Positions 27,051 through 33,294 of a stretch of DNA of 33,294 nucleotides are shown here, in pieces. Numbering within the stretch: the stretch's first letter is position 1; each line of letters opens with the position of its first letter. The DNA comes from Lachnospiraceae bacterium (GTDB lineage Bacteria; Bacillota; Clostridia; Lachnospirales; Lachnospiraceae). The notes under the pieces are model-generated. The model was given only the letters and a program-made list of their open reading frames with translations, ran no database searches and was not told the origin of the DNA. Position numbers and translations under genes: made by a program. The stretch lies in NCBI GenBank assembly GCA_024682375.1, contig JAIKZI010000078.1, positions 1 through 33,294 of the forward strand, read 5' to 3'.

Positions 27051-27905
27051 TTAAAACATACTTAGAATCAATCCCCACAAAACACCAATGATATATAAAA
27101 GTACAACAATAGATATAGAACCTTTTATATTTCTTCTATTAGTTCTGAATAAAACTACGAGACCTACGCCTGCACTCACCAAAAGTCCTGCCATAGCCTG
27201 ACCATATGTTATCAAATGATTCAAATACAATGTTGTAAGCGCAACTGATGCTCCACAGTTTGGAATCAATCCTACAAGCGCAGCCAAAAATACACCTAAT
27301 ATTTCATTTCCTTCCAAAAATGCTGATAAATTATCCTGTCCTATTCCCTCTATCAAACACGCTGCTAAAAATGACACTACAAAAATGAAAAAAGCAACCT
27401 CTACAGTATGTTTGAGTGACGCTAAAAAGATATTATGATTCTCCTCACAACCGCAATGATCATCTTCACAAATATCATGAATATGATGCTCTTTATGAGG
27501 ATGTTTCTTATTAATAACTTTAAATACAGCATCTATAATCAATCCTGAAATTAGACCAATTACAAACTTCATTCCTAAAATAGAAAGAATAGTATTAAAT
27601 GATACCTTTTCAGAAATCAGAATAGGTAACATCTCATCTGATGTGGATAAAAAGATTGCAATCAAAGTTCCAAGTGTTATAACTCCTCCCGAGTAAAGAG
27701 ACGAAGCAGCTGCAGAAAATCCACACTGCGGAAAAGCACCTGCAGCAGAACCAACTACTGGTCCTATGGCTGGATATTTCTTCAAAAGTTTAATTGAACC
27801 GGTTTTCGCTACATCTTCTAAATATTCCATTACTAAAAATGTAATATATAAAAAAGGGATAATTTTTACTGTATCTATAAATACATCTAAAACTATATCT
27901 AACAT
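27051..27905 (-). CDS. ArsP_2-type permease, probable metal exporter
   Basis: This integral membrane protein of 284 residues has about eight to ten helices and resembles the ArsP_2 family (PF11449), often annotated as a putative manganese or heavy-metal transporter. Two related motifs, FPQCGFSAA (C61) and IPNCGASVA (C217), mark an internal duplication. Between the halves is a His/Cys-rich loop (about 135-157, HPHKEHHIHD then CEDDHCGCEENH) fit to bind metal. The start at 27905 has AAAGGA about six bases upstream; an in-frame ATG 12 codons earlier lacks one. Two similar palindromes flank its promoter, which suggests metal-dependent repression. Substrate is not known. Confidence 0.85.
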   Translation of the reverse strand: MLDIVLDVFIDTVKIIPFLYITFLVMEYLEDVAKTGSIKLLKKYPAIGPVVGSAAGAFPQCGFSAAASSLYSGGVITLGTLIAIFLSTSDEMLPILISEKVSFNTILSILGMKFVIGLISGLIIDAVFKVINKKHPHKEHHIHDICEDDHCGCEENHNIFLASLKHTVEVAFFIFVVSFLAACLIEGIGQDNLSAFLEGNEILGVFLAALVGLIPNCGASVALTTLYLNHLITYGQAMAGLLVSAGVGLVVLFRTNRRNIKGSISIVVLLYIIGVLWGLILSMF

Positions 27906-27926
27906 AATATTTCCTTTCATTTTAGA

Positions 27927-27949
27927 AATTTGCAAATGCATTGCAAATT
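27927..27949. promoter_or_regulatory. Palindromic operator candidate 1
   Basis: AATTTGCAA (27927-27935) and TTGCAAATT (27941-27949) are perfect 9-base arms around ATGCA. It sits downstream of the permease -10, in the leader just before the ribosome binding site, a typical repressor position. Confidence 0.65.
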
Positions 27950-27965
27950 ACAAAGACCGTATTTC

Positions 27966-27993
27966 ATTATACACTCCGTTTTAAAAAATGCAA
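27966..27993 (-). promoter_or_regulatory. Promoter of the ArsP_2-type permease
   Basis: TATAAT (27966-27971) and TTGCAT (27988-27993) are 16 bp apart on the minus strand. The start would be near 27959, giving a leader of about 54 bases. The second palindrome covers the -35. Confidence 0.55.
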
Positions 27994-28004
27994 CTGAATT
28001 GTAA
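27988..28004. promoter_or_regulatory. Palindromic operator candidate 2
   Basis: TGCAACTGAATTGTA matches candidate 1 at 13 of 17 aligned positions (27930-27946 against 27988-28004), with centres 58 bp apart. It is an imperfect palindrome and overlaps the permease -35. Confidence 0.5.
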
Positions 28005-28031
28005 ATTAATTTTTGGATATTTTTTCCATCC

Positions 28032-28060
28032 TTGTCAACGAATAATTATGTTGTTATAAT
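28032..28060 (+). promoter_or_regulatory. SigA promoter of the DUF1858 gene
   Basis: TTGTCA (28032-28037, five of six), a 17-bp spacer and TATAAT (28055-28060), with an extended TG (28052-28053), form the best promoter in the window. It is 33 bases before the ATG. Confidence 0.85.
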
Positions 28061-28093
28061 AATCGGGATTTATAAATTATTAGGAGGTAAACA

Positions 28094-28321
28094 ATGTCTG
28101 ATATTAAAGAATTCATCAATAAAGATATGATTATCAGTGACGTTATTCGCGAATATCCAGATGCTATCTATGCACTTATGGATTGCGGAATGGGTTGCGT
28201 AGGATGTCCAGCATCACAGGGAGAATCAGTTCAGGAAGCTGCTATGGTTCATGGACTTAACCCAGATGAGGTTATCGATTACGTAAACCACGTTCTCACT
28301 GAGAAAGAAGCTAATGCATAA
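28094..28321 (+). CDS. DUF1858 domain-containing protein
   Basis: The 75-residue protein is a single DUF1858 domain. Members often occur beside or within hybrid-cluster or disulfide-reductase proteins and are thought to be redox linked. The motif CGMGCVGCPAS (C31, C35, C38) and the following E-x-x-x-x-A-A-M-V-H-G-L pattern are typical. GGAGGT lies eight bases before the ATG, and a near-consensus promoter precedes it, so expression is probably high. It is divergent from the metal permease and shares the intergenic region that holds the palindromes. A terminator follows. The biochemical role is unknown. Confidence 0.92.
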   Translation: MSDIKEFINKDMIISDVIREYPDAIYALMDCGMGCVGCPASQGESVQEAAMVHGLNPDEVIDYVNHVLTEKEANA

Positions 28322-28336
28322 TTTTTTGCAAAAAGT

Positions 28337-28370
28337 AAGGAGGTAGCTTTAAAAAGCTACCTCCTTTTTT
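28337..28370. terminator. Terminator after the DUF1858 gene
   Basis: A 14-bp stem (28337-28350 with 28353-28366) around two bases is followed by T residues on the plus strand. The A run at 28330-28334 supplies a T run on the minus strand, so it could also end the convergent phosphosugar mutase transcript. Confidence 0.88.
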
Positions 28371-28386
28371 AATGTTTAAAATTATA

Positions 28387-30069
28387 TTAAGCAAAGATTG
28401 GTTTAAGTGCATCAGCCAATTTCTCTCTATGAGACTTAGCCTCTTTTAGGTCTGCACCTTTTGTTGTATAGTAAATCTTTATCTTAGGTTCTGTACCTGA
28501 AGGACGTACTATAACTGTTTCGCCATTCTCTAAATTGAAACGTAATACGTTTGATTTAGGAAGTCCAGTCTTAGAAGTATCCTCATAATCGATAAATTCA
28601 GAAACTTTGATTCCTGCAATTTCTTTTAGCGGATTAGTTCTAAGTTTATCCATAATTCCAGACATAGTATCCATTCCTGAAAGACCAGGGAATGAGAAAC
28701 TATCGATTTCATTTAAAAATCTTCCATACTGCTTATAGATTTCTTCAAGATGTTCTTTAATAGAAGAACCTATGCTTCTATAGTAAGCAGCCATTTCGCA
28801 GATAAGCATTGAAGCTACAACTGCATCTTTATCTCTGACATATGTTCCAGCTAGATATCCATAACTCTCTTCGAATCCAAATACGAATCTATCTTCTTCT
28901 CCATCTTTTTCAAGACGAGCAATCTGATCACCAATCCATTTAAATCCTGTCAAAGTCTCACGAAGTTCTACTCCGTAATGTTTAGCAACTTCATTTGCAA
29001 GTGGTGTTGATACAAGTGACTTAACTGCTACAGGGTTCTTAGGCATTGTCTTATTTTCGATTCTAGATGATGCGATGTAATCAAGAAGTAGTACTCCCAT
29101 CTCATTTCCAGAAACAAGTTCATAAGAACCATCTGGGCACTTCATAGCAATACCAACTCTATCAGCATCTGGATCTGTTGCAAGCATTAAATCTGCACCA
29201 GTCTTCTTTGCAAGTTCAAGTCCCTTCTCAAGTGCTTCAAAAATCTCTGGATTAGGATATGAACATGTAGTGAAGTATCCATTTGGATATTCCTGTTCAG
29301 GAACTATTGTGATATCTGTAATACCCATGTCTTTTAGAACACGAGTAACAGGGATGAGTCCTGTACCATTTAGTGGTGAATATACAAGCTTAAGTCCAGC
29401 CGTCTTGCATAGACCTTTTCTAACCTGTCTATCTTCAATTGCAGCATAGAAAGCATCCTTACAATCATCGCCTACGAACTTGATAAGTCCCTTTTCTACA
29501 CCCTCAGCAAATGACATATACTTCGCACCAGTAAGAACATCTGTCTTCTGGATTGACTCATATACAACTGCTGCCGCATCATCAGTCATCTGACATCCAT
29601 CAGGACCGTATGCTTTATATCCATTATACTGGGCAGGATTATGAGATGCTGTAACCATAATTCCCGCATTACACTTATAAAATCTAGTTGCAAAACTAAG
29701 TGCAGGAACAGGCATAAGAGCATCATAAATACGAACATTGATACCGTTTGCAGCCAAAACTCCAGCTGCTTCTTTTGCAAAATCCCAGCTCTTAAGTCGA
29801 CTATCATAACTAATAGCTACTGTCTGGTTTCCACCTTCAGTCTTCACCCAATCAGCTACACCCTGTGTTGCCTGACGAACAACCCAGATATTCATTCTAT
29901 TCGTACCAGCACCGAGAGTACCACGAAGTCCTGCTGTACCGAATTTCAAAGAAACTGCAAAACGATCTTTGATTGCTTCGTCATCTCCACAAATTGAATT
30001 TAATTCAGCGTTCAAATCTGGATCGATTAGATCAGATTCAGCCCAACGCTTGTATTCATCAGTATACAT
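28387..30069 (-). CDS. Phosphoglucomutase/phosphomannomutase
   Basis: This alpha-D-phosphohexomutase has 560 residues, the length of Firmicutes PgcA-type enzymes, and interconverts glucose 1- and 6-phosphate. Domain motifs in order: FGTAGLRG (43-50), the catalytic phosphoserine loop TASHNPAQYNG (Ser142), the Mg2+ loop DPDADRVG (about 299-306), the sugar loop GFEESYGY and the phosphate loop RPSGTEPKIKIYY. All catalytic residues are intact. GGGAGG lies about six bases upstream. The preceding aldolase gene has its own terminator, so this gene probably has its own promoter, with TATAGT near 30105 as a weak candidate. The enzyme links galactokinase products and glycogen or wall sugars to glycolysis. 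Confidence 0.95.
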   Translation of the reverse strand: MYTDEYKRWAESDLIDPDLNAELNSICGDDEAIKDRFAVSLKFGTAGLRGTLGAGTNRMNIWVVRQATQGVADWVKTEGGNQTVAISYDSRLKSWDFAKEAAGVLAANGINVRIYDALMPVPALSFATRFYKCNAGIMVTASHNPAQYNGYKAYGPDGCQMTDDAAAVVYESIQKTDVLTGAKYMSFAEGVEKGLIKFVGDDCKDAFYAAIEDRQVRKGLCKTAGLKLVYSPLNGTGLIPVTRVLKDMGITDITIVPEQEYPNGYFTTCSYPNPEIFEALEKGLELAKKTGADLMLATDPDADRVGIAMKCPDGSYELVSGNEMGVLLLDYIASSRIENKTMPKNPVAVKSLVSTPLANEVAKHYGVELRETLTGFKWIGDQIARLEKDGEEDRFVFGFEESYGYLAGTYVRDKDAVVASMLICEMAAYYRSIGSSIKEHLEEIYKQYGRFLNEIDSFSFPGLSGMDTMSGIMDKLRTNPLKEIAGIKVSEFIDYEDTSKTGLPKSNVLRFNLENGETVIVRPSGTEPKIKIYYTTKGADLKEAKSHREKLADALKPIFA

Positions 30070-30143
30070 ATAATCCTCCCGTAAACTTTAAACTCTATTT
30101 GGTACTATAGCACAATTGTCCTTTTTTCTCTATAAAATACAAT

Positions 30144-30180
30144 AAAAAACGGGCAGTGCTCTTAATTAAAAGCACCGCCC
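30144..30180 (-). terminator. Terminator of the transaldolase-like gene
   Basis: The arms 30151-30165 and 30166-30180 pair fully only as minus-strand RNA, where two positions form G-U pairs; on the plus strand they are A-C mismatches. A run of T follows on the minus strand. The pairing itself shows the direction. Confidence 0.85.
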
Positions 30181-30191
30181 AATAAAATTTT

Positions 30192-30848
30192 TTACTCACC
30201 AAAAACTTTCTTATAATCGTTCTGGAATTTTACGATTCCTTCATCTGTAAGTGGATGATGAATCATCTGCATGATAACCTTATAAGGTACAGTTGCAATA
30301 TCAGCTCCAGCAAGTGCGCAATCAGTTACATGCATTGGATTTCTAACTGATGCACAGATAATCTCTGTATTAATTTCTGGATAGTTCTCAAAAATAGCTT
30401 CAATCTCTTCGATCAAATCAATACCTCTAGTAGAAATATCATCTAATCTTCCAAGGAAAGGTGATACATAAGTTGCACCAGCCTTTGCAGCTAAAAGTGC
30501 CTGATTTGCACTAAAGATCAAAGTTACATTAGTCTTAATTCCCTCACTAGAAAGAACCTTTACTGCCTTTAAACCTTCAGCTGTCATAGGAATCTTTACA
30601 ACCATATTCTTATGGATTGCAGCGATTTCACGACCTTCTTTAATCATTCCCTCTGCATCTTCTGTAGTTGCCTTTACCTCTCCAGAAATAGCACCATCAA
30701 CGATTTCTGAAATTTCCTTCAATACTGTTTTGTAATCTCTGCCTTCTTTTGCGATAAGTGAAGGATTAGTTGTTACCCCAGCGATTACACCCATGTCATT
30801 TGCTAATCTGATTTCTTCAACATTAGCTGTGTCGATAAAAAACTTCAT
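30192..30848 (-). CDS. Transaldolase / fructose-6-phosphate aldolase family
   Basis: The 218-residue small transaldolase-type enzyme begins [13 protein letters not shown], has [13 protein letters not shown] (24-36), and carries the Schiff-base lysine K85 in [16 protein letters not shown] and the late [10 protein letters not shown] are also typical. This size class includes both true transaldolases (pentose phosphate pathway) and fructose-6-phosphate aldolases, and sequence reading alone does not separate them; in Clostridia transaldolase activity is more usual. AAAGGAG lies about five to six bases before the ATG. It is preceded by 103 bp holding no gene, and a weak TTGAAT/TAAACT pair is the only promoter candidate there. 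Confidence 0.93.
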   Translation of the reverse strand: MKFFIDTANVEEIRLANDMGVIAGVTTNPSLIAKEGRDYKTVLKEISEIVDGAISGEVKATTEDAEGMIKEGREIAAIHKNMVVKIPMTAEGLKAVKVLSSEGIKTNVTLIFSANQALLAAKAGATYVSPFLGRLDDISTRGIDLIEEIEAIFENYPEINTEIICASVRNPMHVTDCALAGADIATVPYKVIMQMIHHPLTDEGIVKFQNDYKKVFGE

Positions 30849-30951
30849 ACATTCTCCTTTATGTAATTAATTTAATACAATATTGAAGTTTACTCTTTAG
30901 CATTTTAAATTCAAGACATTTTGGCACAATTTGGAAAAAAGTTTCCTAAAA

Positions 30952-31728
30952 CTACATGTTATACCTGTCAATTTTCTGCTTTAAGAAGAAATCATCAATA
31001 CTAGCTACCAATTCTTCCGGCTTACTACTTTTAAGGAGATATTTTTCGGGTTTCAAATGCACTATCTTCATAACACTATCCTTATCATCTTTCGAGGTAA
31101 GAAACATAACAGGCAAATTTGAAAGATGCTTCTGTGCACGAATCATACCCAGAACTGTAGGCCCATCCGTAACCGGCATCTCATAATCCAAAAGTACTAA
31201 ATCCACCTCATTTTTTGCTAAAAAGGTGATAGCATCTACGCCCTGGTTCACCATAAATACATTGTATTTATCCTTCAACCATTCCTTTATAGTTCGAAGC
31301 ATCACTCCATCATCATCAATTACTAGGATCTTCTTCTTCTCTGTTTGCTCTATAGAAGTATAAATTCCAAGTTCAAGCGATGAGGCAATATCCTTTACAT
31401 TAAATGGACGTTCAAATGTCTTCTCAAATTTCTGCTCATTAATATGTGTATATAATTTTTTTAATTCCTCAGATGTTCCTAAAGCATATACTAGGATTCC
31501 TTTCTCACTAATTTTATCATTCAAAAAAGTCAAAGCCTCATTTGCCTCAGTCTCACCCAAAAACAGAACATATACATTTATATCATCACTTACTTCATTT
31601 AGTTCTCTTACAGATGGTGAAATAACATTTACTATAAAGCCTTCCTTCTCGAGTCCCTTTATAACTGAATTTACCATAAAACGTTTTTCATCACCGACAA
31701 GTATGATTTTCTTCTCTACGTCTGCCAT
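30952..31728 (-). CDS. Response regulator with degenerate and canonical receiver domains
   Basis: The 258-residue protein has two receiver-like halves. The second (132-250) is canonical: acidic patch D138-D140, phospho-acceptor D181 in LLDYEMP, T211 and K233. The first (about 7-125) has a similar strand-helix layout, but where the phospho-Asp should be it reads VYVLFLGET, so it is a pseudo-receiver. No DNA-binding or enzymatic output domain is present, so it should signal by protein contact. The start at 31728 has AAGGTGG eight bases upstream; a GTG four codons earlier was rejected. It starts 18 bases after the hybrid kinase and is coupled to it, its probable partner. No clear terminator follows. 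Confidence 0.85.
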   Translation of the reverse strand: MADVEKKIILVGDEKRFMVNSVIKGLEKEGFIVNVISPSVRELNEVSDDINVYVLFLGETEANEALTFLNDKISEKGILVYALGTSEELKKLYTHINEQKFEKTFERPFNVKDIASSLELGIYTSIEQTEKKKILVIDDDGVMLRTIKEWLKDKYNVFMVNQGVDAITFLAKNEVDLVLLDYEMPVTDGPTVLGMIRAQKHLSNLPVMFLTSKDDKDSVMKIVHLKPEKYLLKSSKPEELVASIDDFFLKQKIDRYNM

Positions 31729-31746
31729 AATTCTACCCACCTTTTA

Positions 31747-33294
31747 TCAACCCAAAATTTCAAGTAACGCTTCTCTATCAACCGCTAATAATGCCTTCTT
31801 TAATTTCGGCATTAGCTTTTGATACTCATCCGGAAGCAAATACTCTTCCAGAGCTTGATATGCTCCATCCGCACTATCAAAATCAAATGCTTCTACCATT
31901 TCCTTTAGAGCACCCCAGATTTCATCCAATTCTTCCTTAGAGATTTTTGGTTTATCTAATTCTCTCTTTTCTTCCTCCTTACCACCGATTTTTTCGTACA
32001 ATCCTCGATACATTGAAAGAAGTTTTTCTGTATTTTCTTCAATGAAGCTACTATCTTCTCTATCGCCTGCTGCCTCCAGTTCCTTTGCCAATTCCGAGAT
32101 TTCTATTGCTCCAATCAAACGTGATGAGCTCTTAAGTGCATGTACTAAAATCGTATAATTTCTATAATCCCTTTCCTTATAGAACTTTTCTATTTCATCA
32201 GCTTTATCAAAAATAGAATCACGATACTGCTTTAATACATCTACAAACAATTCTTCACTTCCACAGTTTTGTATAGCCTCTTTCATATCAAGAGCATCAT
32301 ATGAAACCTTCTTCGTAACAAGTGGTACTTCATTTAAATCAAACCCTTCATCTCCCGGTAAATATATAAGTTCTTTTGGAAGTATCGTCTTCAAAAGATG
32401 TTCTAGCTTCGTTCCATCGATAGGTTTTGAAATATAATCATCAAATCCAGCCTGCATATATACATCTCTTGCTCCGCTTACGGCATTTGCTGTCAAAGCA
32501 ACACAAGGAGTTTTAAGATTTAGATTGTCATCCATCTCCTTCATCTTTTGTAGCGTCTCAATACCATCCATCTTTGGCATCCTATGATCCAAAAATATAC
32601 AATCATATTTATTCTTCCTTACCATCTCCAAAGCATCGAAGCCACTTTCGCACGTATCAATCTGCACCCTAGTCTGCTTCAAGAGTCCCTTTACAACGGT
32701 CAGATTCAAAGCTGTATCATCAACTACAAGTATCTTCGCTTCAGGCGCTCTAAACTGTACCTGATATTTTTCCCTGTCTTCAATTGACTTTCTATAGGAC
32801 CTTTCGAAATCTCCAATCGGTTCATCCTTTATAATTCTTTGTTTAATAGTAAAGGAAAAAACACTACCAACGCCATACACACTAGAAACATCCAGTTTGG
32901 AACCCATCAAATCCAAGAGCTGTTTTACGATATTCATTCCGAGTCCAGTTCCCTCGATGGTTCTATTTCTACTCTCTTCAATACGTTCAAATGGAGAATA
33001 CAGTTTTTCTATATCTTCTTCTTTGATTCCTATTCCAGTATCTTTTACAGTGATTATCAAATTCATCATGTCATCTGATAATCTCTCATAAGCAAATTCA
33101 AGAGTTACGCTTCCTTCTTCTGTATACTTAACACCATTTGTAAGTATATTTAGCGCACACTGCTTGATTCTTACATCATCGCCATAAAGCATATGTGGCA
33201 TAGTTTCATCAACTAAAACCTTTAATTCCAGATTCTTTGCCTTTGCTCTAGGATTTGACATATTAATAAGATCATTTATAACCGAGCTCAAATC
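31747..33294 (-). CDS. Hybrid sensor histidine kinase, C-terminal 515 residues (5' end beyond window)
   Basis: The visible part has a HATPase_c domain (about 20-155), with N-box NILTNGVKYTEEG, G1 DTGIGI, F-box FERIEES and G2 GTGLGMNI. A receiver domain (about 185-305) follows, with DD 191-192, phospho-acceptor D236 in FLDHRMP and K290. Next is an HPt domain (about 335-430) whose histidine H385 sits in VHALKSSSRLIGA. A helical tail of about 80 residues rich in acidic pairs follows. The sensor and HisKA parts are outside the window, and no start is inside: the first TTG is only the first possible codon. It forms a multistep phosphorelay with the adjacent response regulator. Confidence 0.93.
   Translation of the reverse strand, partial: DLSSVINDLINMSNPRAKAKNLELKVLVDETMPHMLYGDDVRIKQCALNILTNGVKYTEEGSVTLEFAYERLSDDMMNLIITVKDTGIGIKEEDIEKLYSPFERIEESRNRTIEGTGLGMNIVKQLLDLMGSKLDVSSVYGVGSVFSFTIKQRIIKDEPIGDFERSYRKSIEDREKYQVQFRAPEAKILVVDDTALNLTVVKGLLKQTRVQIDTCESGFDALEMVRKNKYDCIFLDHRMPKMDGIETLQKMKEMDDNLNLKTPCVALTANAVSGARDVYMQAGFDDYISKPIDGTKLEHLLKTILPKELIYLPGDEGFDLNEVPLVTKKVSYDALDMKEAIQNCGSEELFVDVLKQYRDSIFDKADEIEKFYKERDYRNYTILVHALKSSSRLIGAIEISELAKELEAAGDREDSSFIEENTEKLLSMYRGLYEKIGGKEEEKRELDKPKISKEELDEIWGALKEMVEAFDFDSADGAYQALEEYLLPDEYQKLMPKLKKALLAVDREALLEILG

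Noticed and set aside
27906-28093. Possible yybP-ykoY (Mn2+) riboswitch before the metal permease
   Set aside because: The predicted leader is only about 54 bases and lacks the conserved paired loops; the palindromes fit a protein operator better.

Overview
The window looks like a chromosomal segment of a low-GC Firmicute, most probably a Lachnospiraceae-type Clostridia (Butyrivibrio or Pseudobutyrivibrio relatives). This is inferred from the AT-rich sequence, strong GGAGG-type ribosome binding sites, the 56-residue DUF4250 gene, the DUF1858 gene, the variant galactokinase motif and a WapA-like RHS protein. No rRNA, tRNA, CRISPR array, transposase or phage gene was seen. Most genes are chromosomal housekeeping types; the accessory-looking parts are the RHS gene at the left and the ABC-transporter operon in the middle.

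Positions 1-9027 (minus strand) are one uninterrupted reading frame of 3009 codons that runs off the left edge. It encodes a secreted RHS/YD-repeat giant: signal peptide, N-terminal region, DNRLRE-type domain, LysM, DUF6531, roughly 1,800 residues of YD repeats, RHS core, a very basic linker and a glycine/alanine-rich hydrophobic segment. The C-terminal tip, where a toxin would sit, and any immunity gene lie outside the window. Just upstream come hslO (redox chaperone Hsp33), gpmI (glycolysis) and a small DUF4250 gene.

Positions 11973-15837 hold an alanyl-tRNA editing protein and exonuclease III (plus-strand pair). They are followed by a shortened MocR-type regulator that has lost its PLP lysine, and a divergent ECF-transporter S component. 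Positions 15862-19999 are a tight six-gene minus-strand operon: a membrane-anchored ectodomain protein, three membrane proteins, an ABC ATPase and a second anchored ectodomain protein. A divergent regulator with two tandem XRE-type HTH domains (20197-21006) is placed to control it.

Positions 21069-28321 hold a YfbR-type 5'-deoxynucleotidase, a chemoreceptor, the KtrB/KtrA potassium uptake pair (possibly with a leaderless ktrB mRNA), galactokinase, an ArsP_2-type metal permease whose promoter carries two similar palindromes, and a divergent DUF1858 protein. Positions 28387-33294 hold a phosphosugar mutase, a transaldolase-like aldolase, a response regulator with a degenerate plus a canonical receiver domain, and the 3' part of a hybrid histidine kinase with receiver and HPt domains.

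The items most worth follow-up are the lysine-less truncated MocR next to a vitamin-transporter component, the ABC operon with its tandem-HTH regulator, the paired palindromes at the metal permease, and the RHS protein with its unseen tip. All family assignments were made by reading motifs by eye, without database searches.
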